DNA of 64,000 bases, taken from positions 9,592,730 through 9,656,729 of the forward strand of contig CAMZMU010000049.1 of NCBI GenBank assembly GCA_947311845.1, read 5' to 3'. Each line of letters begins with the position of its first letter. Positions within the stretch are counted from its first letter, which is position 1. Below, in pieces: positions 38,284-48,202 of this stretch. The stretch is from Poa pratensis (lineage: Eukaryota > Streptophyta > Magnoliopsida > Poales > Poaceae). Both the position numbers and the translations under genes were made by a program. A model generated the notes under the pieces. The model had not been told where the DNA came from and searched no databases. It worked only from the letters and a program-made list of their open reading frames with translations.

Positions 38284-39505
38284 AAGTATCAAGTTCAACC
38301 AGGATAAGTGTCAGATTCAGAAGCAGTTCTAACTGGACTGGAGTAGGCTATCACAACACGACGAACTATCTTAGGTTCCATTTGTCATCACGGTGACTTT
38401 AAGTACTACTCCATCCCTTCCGGTTTATAAGTCATGGGCGTGTACTTAGGTCATCAATTTGACCTATATAAAATAAATTATATAACATAAAAATATACCA
38501 TTGGAAAATATAACATCTGAAGTTTCTAATGATACAATTTTTGTAATATATAATTCATATTAAGTTGGTCAAATTGACGACCTAGATACACGCACAGGAC
38601 TTATAAACCGGAACGAAGGGAGTACAAGATATCCACTTCTGGATACAGCATTTTAGCTAACATTATCTTTTAGCTATAACAGCATATCAGACTTGCTAAA
38701 TTTAGTAATATTCCAAAAGTAACTAGATTCCACAGCACAACACGACAATCGCGAACTAGGTGGGAGGTGTGGTGAGGGCCAGTCACCAAAAAATAGCTAG
38801 GCAGCTTCATAGCTAGCCACTACCGCCACAACATATTGATCCAAAAAATAAATATCTATTGAGATGGACTATGGCGTGGCGTGGTATCGCGCGACGCTGC
38901 TGGGCGTTTCCACATTGACATTCGCAGCAGTAGCGCGCACGGCAGGCGAGCCAATCAAAAGGTGCAGACTAGTGCCGCATTGGAAGACGATGTAGGGAAC
39001 ATTCGTTATCCAGGATTCCCATTTCCTGGAGGTTAGTATCAGGTTCAACCAGGTTAAGCGTAGGCCATCAACAAGGCAAACTATCTCAGGTTCTATTCAT
39101 CATCACCGTGACTTTAAGTAGCACAAGATATCCACTTCCAGATACAGCATTTAGCAAACATTATCTTCATCTATAACGGCGTAGAGAACTTGCTAAATAT
39201 AGTAATATTCCCAAAACTAACTATATTCCACAACACAACACAACACAACACGACAACCGCAAACTAGGTGGGAGGTGTGGTGAGGGCCGACGACCAAAAA
39301 ATAGCTAGACAGCTTCGTCGCTAGCCACTACCACAATAACATATTGCTCCAAAAAAAGATCTACTGAGATGGACTATGGCGTGCTGCCGTCACACATCCG
39401 CGGCAGTAGCGCGAATGGCCGGTGAGCCAATCGAAAGGTGAGGACTACTGCCTCATTGGAAGAGTATTAGGGAACCGTTCGTTATCCAGGATTTTCAGTT
39501 TCCTG
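38284..39505. repeat. tandem duplication in the MTQ2 intron
   Basis: Copy A (about 38284-39030) and copy B (about 39036-39505) share ordered blocks: gttcaaccagg, tgactttaagta, aagatatccacttc, aggtgggaggtgtggtgagg, gagatggactatggcgtg and cgttatccagga. Copy A carries the MITE at 38409-38622; copy B does not. Confidence 0.85.
38409..38622. mobile_element. Stowaway-type MITE
   Basis: Starts CTCCATCCCTTCCGGTTTAT after TA (38407-38408) and ends ATAAACCGGAACGAAGGGAG before TA (38623-38624). 214 bp. The sister copy at about 39116-39122 reads ttaagtagcacaagat without it, close to an empty site. Confidence 0.85.
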
Positions 39506-42491
39506 CTTCCATATTCCAATTTTCCTTGAAATTTTACACGAGAATCTGGAGTTGATTGCCACACACAATAGACTGAGATTTCGGAACTGCATTCAGGTTC
39601 AGTAGCTCGATCGTTGGGGTAATTTGCCCACACGGGATTCGATGTCATCTGACTGACACCCACGCACGCCCCTACGATTTGACACTACTCGTCGTCCGAT
39701 CCTAAGAGAAATAAGCTAAGACGGGAGGGTGAAGAGAGCTTGATTGACCTTGCCCCGCTTGGGGAGAGTCTTGAGGTCGCAGCTGGTATAGAGCTCCGAG
39801 AGCTTCCCCTCCACGGCCGACACCGCCGCGCTGTCACCCGCCGACATGGAGCAACCGTAGGCGGCGTGGAAGCTACCGCCGCTAGATCGCCGGAGAGTGC
39901 TTCAGATGCTGTCGCAGAGCACGAATCAAACGATTAGAAACACATCTATCCAATAAGCTCTAATAAGGAAGGAAAAAACAGAACTGAAACATGCCTGGAA
40001 GAGGAGCTAGGGCCGGAGAAAAGGGCGGCTGCGCAGGTGGGAGTAGATGGAAGAGAGGTAGAGGAAGAGGTGGAAGCGGCGGTGGATCTAGGGGCGGTGG
40101 AGGAGGGGAGCAGGCGGCGGCGGCGCTAGTGAGGGAGGGGAGGCGTCATGTTGCTTTGGCGTCTGGTCCTCCAGGTCTCGTGGGAACGATGATGTAGCCC
40201 GTGAAGAGGGCGAACTGGTTAGGCTTAGCCCATTCGTGTTCCGTCCCGGGTCGGACTCGCACCTGTCTCTCTCCGGACCTCGCTCGCTGGCTCTATCCAC
40301 TTCGGCAGCAGCGCCCAAAAATCTAAGGCAGCGTAGTGGTGAAATCTCAATCCAAAACCCCCACTCCTCCTCGCCGGGGCTGCCGCCGCTGCATGCTCCC
40401 ATGGCGCTCGTCTCCACCACCACCGTCGCCTCATCCTCCTCCTACCACTGCGACCCGCTCTCCCCTGCCGCGCCCCGGAGCTGGTGCCGCCCCAGTCGCC
40501 GCGGCGGGGGCCCCGGCCGCGCCAGGCTCTCCGTGCCGTCCGCGCGGCTGAGCGCCTCGTCGCCCCCCTCCCTTCCGCCTCCGCAACGGGGGAGCGGGAC
40601 AGGTACTCCTACGAGGTGGACTCGCTGATCGACCGGCTCAGCAACCTGGCGCCGCGGGGCTCCATCGCGAAATGCCTCGAGTCGTCGCGGCACCGGCTCA
40701 CCTGCAGGACTTCGCCGCCGTGTACCGCGAGTTCTCCCGGCGCGGCGACTGGCAGCGCTCCACGCGGCTCTTCAAGTACATGCAGCGCCAGTCGTGGTGC
40801 CGCCCCGACGAGCACATCCACGCCATCGTCATCGGGTGCTGGGCCGCCAGGGCCCCGCGCTCCTCGACAAGTGCCTCGAGGTCTTCCACGACCTCCCCGC
40901 CGACTCCCGCACCGCGCTCTCCTACACCTCCCTCATCGCCGCCTACGCGCGCAACGCGCTCCACGAGGAGGCCCGCGCGCTGCTCGACCAGATGAAGGCC
41001 GCGGGCGTCGCCCCCACCGCCGCCACCTACAACACCGTGCTCGCCGCCTGCGCGCGCGCCGCCGACCCGCCCGTGCCCTTTGACACGCTCCTCGGCCTCT
41101 TCGCCGAGATGCGCCATGACGCGTCCCCCGCCGTGCGCCCCGACCTCACCACCTACAACACACTACTCGCGGCTGCCGCCGTGCGCGCACTCAGCGACCA
41201 GTCCGAGATGCTGCTGCGCACCATGCTGGAGGCCGGCGTCGTGCCGGACACCGCCTCGTACCGGTATATTGTGGATGCCTTCGCCAACGCTGGCGACCTC
41301 TCCCGTGTCTCCGAGCTGTTCGGCGAAATGGCGGACACGGGCACACCCCGGACCCCTCCGCGTATCTCGGCCTCATGGAGGCCCACACGCGCATCGGCGC
41401 CACGGCCGAAGCGGTGGCTGTGCTGCGGCAGATGCAGGCCGATGGCTGTGCGCCCACCGCTGCCACATACCGTGTCCTGCTCGATCAGTATGGAAAACAG
41501 GGCGGTTCGATGGCGTGCGTGAGCTCTTCCGTGAATGAGAACCGCTGTACCTCCTGACACGGCCACCTACAATGTGCTCTTCAATGTATTCGGCGATGGC
41601 GGCTTCTTCAAGGAGGTGGTGGAGCTCTTCCACGATATGCTTCGTACAGGGATAGAACCGGACATGGAGACCTGCGAAGGTGTCTTGGCCGCGTGTGGTC
41701 AGGGTGGTCTCCATGAGGATGCGAGAGAAGTTCTTGACATATAACGAAAGAAGGAATGGTGCCTACTGCAAAGGCTACACTGGCTAATTGAAGCGCTTGG
41801 TCATGCAGCCATGTATGAGGTCAGTTTCTACAAACCAGATATTGGTATGATGACTCTTAAGATGGCCCATTTGTGATGCAGTATTTCATTGACTCTCTGT
41901 TTGGTATTTAGGAGGCCTATGTTGCATTCAACATGATGACTGAAATTGGTAGCTTACCAACAATAGAGACCTACAATTCTCTTGCAAATGTGTTTGCCAA
42001 AGGTGGGCTGTTCCAGGAGGCAGAGGCATCTTTTCTCGGATGACCAACAGTGCTGGCATTCAGAAAAACAAGATTCATTTGATGCCCTTATCGAAGCGTA
42101 CTGCCAGGGTGCACAATTAGATGACGCGGTGAAGGCATACATGGAGATGCGCAAGTCCAGGTTTAATCCAGATGAACGCTCCCTTGAGGGGGTACTCAAT
42201 GCCTACTGCATAGCGGGGGTTATAGATGAGAGCAAAGAGCAGTTTGAAGAGATCAAATCCGACATGACTGTGCCTAGCATTATTGCTTATTGCATGATGT
42301 TGTCATTATATGCTAGGAACGACAGGTATTGGTCGAACACAACTATATCCCTTTATAGTCTATCAAACTTGTGTGCTCTTCTTGATGACTGCTCATGTTC
42401 AAATGGAAGCGCTGAACTGACAAATTGTACCACTCATGTTTTACAATTTTTCTAATCAGACTACCTAGCTTGGCATTGTTAAAAACATATA

Positions 42492-42585
42492 CTCCCTCCG
42501 GTCCATTTTAAGTGGCGTGGCAAAATAACTAAGCATGAACAAGTTATTAGCACAGGTAGCGACACTTAATTGGGATCGGAGGGAG
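42492..42585. mobile_element. Stowaway-type MITE in pTAC2 intron 2
   Basis: Starts CTCCCTCCGGTCCATTTTAA after TA and ends GATCGGAGGGAG before TA (42586-42587). 94 bp. The duplicate copy near 53390 reads aaaaacatatacaagctttg, an empty site with a single TA. Confidence 0.9.
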
Positions 42586-43169
42586 TACAACCTTTGGATC
42601 TTCATTTAGATGATCACAAAGCTGACCATCAACTCATTGCCTCTAAACAAGCAGGCTGCTCACTGGACAATGGAAAAAAAAGATTTAAAAACTTTGGACC
42701 TTGACTTTTTTTCCAATCGTCTTCATCTAAGATGGCTACTCGATGTTTGAACTAGCAATGGGAACACAACTCACAAAATTGATCATCAACCTGCTGCCTC
42801 AAAACAACCATCTGTTGCTCCTCTGTATTTTCAGTTAATATGATATGGCATATGCATGTAAATTTTCAGTATGATATTTGTAGCTTGGGTTTTGGAGTCC
42901 TACTTTCTTTTTCAGAAGTTATATAATCACTTAATATCTTGGTTTAACTTCTAGAAATCACATGTTTTAACTATGTCATGCCCTTGAGTTTCCAGAATGA
43001 CATGGGCTGGAATTCGTTTTCGTTTTGTCTGGTATTTATGTTAAATCATTTGGGCCCATTGAACTAGGTATAACCTGCATTACAGGCAACATTGACATAG
43101 CACATATGCAGAAGTAAAATGATTTGATGCAAGCATACTTGTGTTAATTGGAACTTAAAAGTGACCTGA

Positions 43170-43331
43170 GATTTATCTTCTTTTTTGCAACCAATAATTT
43201 TTTTAATCCTTCTTATGTTGATAGAACTGGTCTGCATATGTATTTAACTGGTCTGCATATGTTGATAGATTTATCTTCTTTTTTGCAACCAATAATTTTT
43301 TTAATCCTTCTTATGTTGATAGAACTGGTCT
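43170..43331. repeat. tandem duplication in pTAC2 intron 2
   Basis: The block beginning gatttatcttcttttttgca and ending near gatagaactggtctg occurs at about 43170 and 43266. The second pTAC2 copy (about 53995-54055) has only one, so it arose after the larger duplication or was lost there. Confidence 0.85.
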
Positions 43332-44703
43332 GTACACAATTTGTGTTTCAGGTGGACTGATGCTTATGATCTGCTGGAAGAAATGAAATCATACCGTGAT
43401 AGTAATACACATCAAGTTATTGCCTCCATGATTAAAGGAGAGTACGATGATAGCTCCAATTGGCAAATGGTCGAATACGTCCTTGACAGCAGTAACTTGG
43501 AAGGATGTGACTACAGTTTACGGTTTTTTAATGCTCTCCTTGACGTGCTTTGGTGGTTCGGACAAAAGGCTCGGGCTGAAAGAGTTCTAGAACATGCAGT
43601 AAATTATGGACTCTTCCCTGAATTATCCCGCGACACCAAGCTGGTCTGGTCTCTTGATGTACATAGGTAATATTATTTCCTATTTGCAATCTTTTCAGTA
43701 ACTTGATCTAGTTTATAGTTGTCGGTCTTTACTAAGTTTGTTTACGTTCAGGATGTCGGTTGGTGGAGCATTAGTGGCTGTGTCTGTATGGCTCAATAAA
43801 CTTTACACCAGACTAAAAGCAGAGAAAGATCTTCCCCAACTAGCCTCTGTTGTTGTATTGTAAGCTTTCTACCTCAGTCTGAATATGTTCCTTCCTACTA
43901 TTGTGTTCTGTTCCTATATTATTGTATCTTTATTCTCTAATTGCTCTGTAAGTAGTTTATTTATATGTTGTGGTCATAAAAAGGAAGTTGATCTTAAGCT
44001 GTGGTAGCCATGCTTTTTTTCTTAATACCATGGGCAGTGCTCTTGCCATTTTCCTCGGATTTTTATAAACTGCTGCAGTGCTACTTCAACTTGAATGGAG
44101 GGTTTTAGAAGGATTCAGGGAAACATATTGGGTGGAAAAAAACGAAGCATAAACATATATAAAGCACTTCTGGATGAAAAGTTCACAAAATTAGAAATTG
44201 ATTTCTAGCTGCTGCAGTAGACTATATAACATTTCTGCACAGAAAAATCCCTTCCTAGGAATCATTACGCCCATGATTAAACTTTGCAACATCCAGAAAA
44301 TACTTAACTTATTTGTAGACATTTTTCTCTTGTTCTACTTTGGCCTGACAGTTTTCTGACTGCCAGGAGGGGGAAAATGGAGAAAAGCACGATTACAAGA
44401 GGACTGCCAATCGCAAAAGTTGTGTACTCCTTTCTTAACGACACACTGTCATCATCGTTCCATTATCCAAAGTGGAACAAGGGGCGAATCATATGCCTGA
44501 AGTCACAGTTGAAAAAACTGCAAGCAGCCATAGACTCGTCAAATGGAGCGGCCATCCCTGGTTTTGTCCACATGACGGACTCCCGTTTGCCCTCTCCTGG
44601 ATCGAAAATATACACTCGGGAGCCCCAGGTTGAGAACGGATCGGCCCATTCCACCGCCGAATCATCGGTAGAAGAAAAAGAGTCGGAACTCCTTGCACTG
44701 TGA

Positions 44704-47424
44704 GGTCTCAGTGCTGCAGATATGGTATTATCTGGCTGAACAAGGGAAGTTGAGGCACAGAATAGCAGTTTTGGGGTTTGGGCATTCAGTCTATTCAGAT
44801 TTTCAGGCCGGGCGACAAGAACGGTCATGCCATGCCTTTGCACCACCTCGTTTGCTTCAATTATACGCGGTGGATTCTACGCTAATCTTTCTTGGAACAG
44901 CTACGTACAAGAGCTCCTGATACGCTGGTCGACGAACTATCTGGTGCTGCACTTCAGGCGCATTTCAGGATTTAGGGTGCCGTAGGTAGGATCAGATTAC
45001 ACACGATTTGTTGTTACTTGTTAGTAATAGCGGCTCGCTTGCTCTATATGCCATCTCGTGCTTTTGGTACGGCATGGATATTCTTTATGTTTTCACCTGG
45101 TGCAAGAAAAAATGCAACCCTGTAAAACATAGGAGCCTCGTCCTCGTGGCGGCGGGCGAGTCGAAGCCAAAACATATCTGGCAGAGGTAATGCTAGGACT
45201 AGGAGCTCTGTAGAACTTCATGATACATGTTTGTACGCTGCTGGTGTTTATATTTTAAACATCTTGTAATACACGTTTATTTAGACAGTTTTGCTGATTC
45301 CTTTTTGTAAAAATCTTGGTCACCTAAGACTGCATCATCACTTGGCCTGGATCGGCTTGCAACTTCAGCAAAAAATAATTGCAATCTTTAGTACCTACTC
45401 CAGAGATGGGGTCGATGGATGATGGTTTGGGCGTTGGTCCAGAAATTTGACCAGAGCTGGCAGCCCCCAGTGCTGCTCGCCGACACTAGGGGACAACCAG
45501 GCGTGCCATAAAGCCGACGACCACCCAAGGCGACCCAAAGTGTAGCTCTAATCCTGATACTATTTTATCTATTTTATACAAACCACCTATTCCATCTTCG
45601 GGGGGGGGGGGGGGGGGGGGGGGGGGGAGCGGAGGTCGACCAGGCGAAGAAAGAGAGGTCAGTCGCTTTTTGTAGAACTAAATGGTCATTCACCCTCTAA
45701 TATCTGATCCATCGAACATGGCCTGGACCTAGCCCCACACACCGTTGATCTCCTCCTCCAACCAAAAGCAAGGCATAAACACTCTCCCAAACACGACGCA
45801 AACTGCGCTTAAAACCCACATATGCTACGTGCGTATCAAGTGATACGAGCTCATAGGAGCATCTAGTTACATTATGGGAAATGCATTTTAAATATAATTT
45901 TTTTAGCAATAAACTTCGGGTGTACCTCTATACATTTTAGGTTGGCCTACAAAGTTTCACGAAAAAAAATTCCGCTATCTATAAAAAGACAAATTTGATG
46001 TTCCAAAATTACTTTCTACGAGGCAATATTTTTATCTTTTTGCACATGGCAAAAAATGTCTTTTTTGGCAAAACTTATATGCCAACATGAAATGTCAAGA
46101 TAAACACCTGTTTTTTTTACTTTTTTTGACATTATGAAATGTGTTTTTTCATCCAGTGAGACTAAATGGATCTCCACGTATCAACAAGCTAACTAACTTT
46201 ATAGCCTATATTATTTGTTTAAAAAAGCTACTACACGGGTGACTGTGGGCACGGTGAGTCTCAATTGCTCATGCAGTCCGACATGGGGCCCATGGGTCGC
46301 AGACATCAGACTTAGGGTTTCGGGTATTGGGTCGTCGGTATGGAAAAGAATGAGGCGGGGGCTTAGAGGGAGGGGTTGGGCAGACTGATGGAGGATGGGC
46401 TTTGGGCAGGGCGGGGTGGCACGGCGGTGTCGATGTTTAGCTCTTCGGCCTGTGCCACCGGCGGGGGAGTTGGAGATCGTGGTGGCAGAATCCGGTGGCG
46501 GCGGCGGTCTCCCCTTCTCCCTCATTTCTAAGGCATGCAGTCTCCCTTCACCACCCTCTCTGTTCTAATAGCAAAAGCACTCGTGGGGTGTCGAAATTCA
46601 GCCGTGCCCACGGGTGCACATCATCTAAAAGTTTTGGTATCTAGCTAGCTAAAGGACAAAAAAGGATGCCAACAATCAAGTAATTGACGATAGTTAATTA
46701 AAAAATGACGGAAAATCGACTGAACTGTCTGGTAGCACGAATAAAATTGTTTGCTGTGACTTGTCAGGTCGGACACAACAATGTATGCGCAAGTGTGTGC
46801 CTCCTTTTTAAAGGTGTTTGCTCCGAAACAAGTCGAGTGAGTCATATGTGTTTTTTTTCACACTTTGCAAATGAACTGACTTTCATGTACTATGTTTGCA
46901 AGGCTGTGCTCTAGTTTTATTGTCATTACTCTATTTTAGTAATAAAACGATGGTTGCATGGAAAATGGAGAATGGATAAACGAGTAGGCACTGAAATTTG
47001 ATCAAAAGGCCCCTCAATTTTTTGTTTTTTGAGAAAGGACTAGTTTTCTCCTGGGCAGTATTTAGCGCTCACATAAATCTCTTCTAACCGTTCAAAGAAA
47101 AAAATTCTAAGCCCTAGTCCGCCACTGTCCCCCCCTACAGCCGCGTGCCGCCGTGGCCTGCCTTGGCTTCGCTGCCGGCGCCTCAATCCCACCCCCGCCC
47201 CCCCTTTCCACACACACCACCGAAATACTCCCACCCGCCCCGCCTTTCGCGCGCGCCGCCGTAGCGCCATCCCGTTCTTCCTCCACGGGACATCGCGCGC
47301 GTTCTTTCTGTCTCCACCCGTCCGCCATCTCTGGCCAGCGAGTCTTGAGGTATGGGGCTGCTTCCATCTGACGATTAGCTGAATCCCACTCCCCATCTGC
47401 TGTATCCACCCCTGTAAATCGTAT
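44704..47424. other. pTAC2 3' flank and intergenic DNA
   Basis: 44704-45316 is pTAC2 3' sequence that is also present behind the second copy. Beyond that I see a poly-G tract at 45600-45627 and otherwise no gene or terminal repeat. 47100-47424 is a plausible leader region of the PPR gene that starts at 48203. Confidence 0.4.
45600..45627. repeat. poly-G run of 28
   Basis: An uninterrupted run of 28 G. Such tracts are hard to sequence and can form quadruplexes; its length in the real genome is uncertain. Confidence 0.9.
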
Positions 47425-47432
47425 CTCCCATG

Positions 47433-48197
47433 CAGTGGCGGATCCAGTGAGGGTGCCATCGTGTTCTTGCTGCCATGTATACGTAATGAAAAAGACGAAA
47501 TTAATAAACATGTGTGGTCAAAACTTCAGAGTCCCATCTATTTCTCGCAGCCCATCTAATTCTCTCAGCCCATTTACATCGTATTCCTCTCGCATCGCTT
47601 GTTCCGTCCATCCCAGCGTCCACTCGACCAAAAAAAAAAAAATCAAACCTGAGCAAACTCGAGTACTCGTCACGCAAAATCAGAACTTAGCGGCGGCGGG
47701 GCTCGACCTAAATCGACGGCGGGAGGCTGCAGCTGCCGGCGGCGGACCAAGCTTCAAGCTCCCAGAGAGCTGCGCCGCAGCGGAGATAGCCGGCGAGTGG
47801 CGACCTAGTGCGCGACGCCGCGGCGAGCCGGCGACCGGTGACGGCGCGGCCGGGCGGGTGCGCGGGCGCCGGGCGGGCAGGCGACCGGCGGTCCGTCCAT
47901 CATCCGCGTCCCGTGACCAATCGAGCTAGCGAGCTGATTCATCTCCGTCAGAGTCAGACCAACTGCAACATCGACAGGTACTAGCAGACTAGCAGTAACT
48001 GAATTCATGGCAGCAAGAACACGAAGAGTAGTGTAAGGTTGGTAATTGTGGTTGTTTTTGGTATGTTTTATTGGCATAAGATCTTATTAGATCTTTATGT
48101 AATTTGGTATTATTTTGGTATAACACATTAAGGACGAATTTATGCTGCATTTTGAACCGAATTTTTTAGGCTTGGCACCCCCATTGATCCGCCACTG
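47433..48197. mobile_element. hAT-type element inserted at the PPR start codon
   Basis: Terminal repeats CAGTGGCGGATCCAGTGAGG on the left and CAGTGGCGGATCAATGGGGG (revcomp of the right end). The 8 bp duplication is ctcccatg (47425-47432) versus ctaccatg (48198-48205), one mismatch. CAGTGGCGG-type ends with an 8 bp duplication indicate hAT. At 765 bp with no transposase it is non-autonomous. The duplicated 8 bp ends in ATG, and the right-hand copy is the PPR start codon. Confidence 0.85.
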
Positions 48198-48202
48198 CTA
48201 CC

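Larger units (their letters stand above)
36966..39847 (-). pseudogene. MTQ2: eRF1 (translation release factor) methyltransferase, one frameshift
   Basis: The product would be the catalytic subunit that methylates the Gln of the GGQ motif in eRF1 (HemK2/N6AMT1/MTQ2 family), working with a Trm112 partner. The main exon (37732-36966) carries the SAM site EVGCGSGYV, then LATDIN, the catalytic NPPYVPTPEEE and a C-terminus matching the family. A 33-residue first exon (39847-39749) is proposed: it has an ATG, phase-compatible ends and a donor GTCAAT. It is weaker. Between MLRQ and PGTQYLATD (about 37520-37530) the frame shifts by one missing base. Exon lengths 99 + 767 = 866 become divisible by three only with one base added. 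It may be a pseudogene or a sequence error. The start lies 554 bp from, and divergent to, the pTAC2 start, suggesting a shared promoter region. Confidence 0.75.
40401..44703 (+). pseudogene. PTAC2: pTAC2, PPR-SMR protein of plastid transcription, many one-base deletions
   Basis: pTAC2 is a PPR protein with an SMR domain in the plastid-encoded RNA polymerase complex, needed for chloroplast gene expression. Five exons match the known protein end to end: 40401-41819, 41912-42325, 43352-43666, 43752-43859 and 44367-44703. They include a transit-peptide-like start (MALVSTTTVASSSSYH), YSYEVDSLIDRLSNL, FKYMQRQSWC, about 15 PPR motifs, and an SMR-type LDVHRMSVGG near the C-terminus. The frame changes at least 11 times, always as if one base were missing. 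Nine are in exon 1 (four before about 41375, then gggCgg, gAatg, gaCcat, gcTtac, ggCcta contexts) and two are in exon 2. Adding 11 bases to 2593 gives 868 codons exactly. No base-substitution stop is seen. Either a decaying copy or consensus errors. Confidence 0.85.

Noticed and set aside
40484..41566. Several separate overlapping genes at 40.4-41.6 kb
   Set aside because: The frames align in order to a single pTAC2 protein with one-base shifts; the antisense frames are GC shadows.
47107..47511. Minus-strand frames over the PPR leader and hAT end
   Set aside because: They cross the transposon boundary and have no domain.
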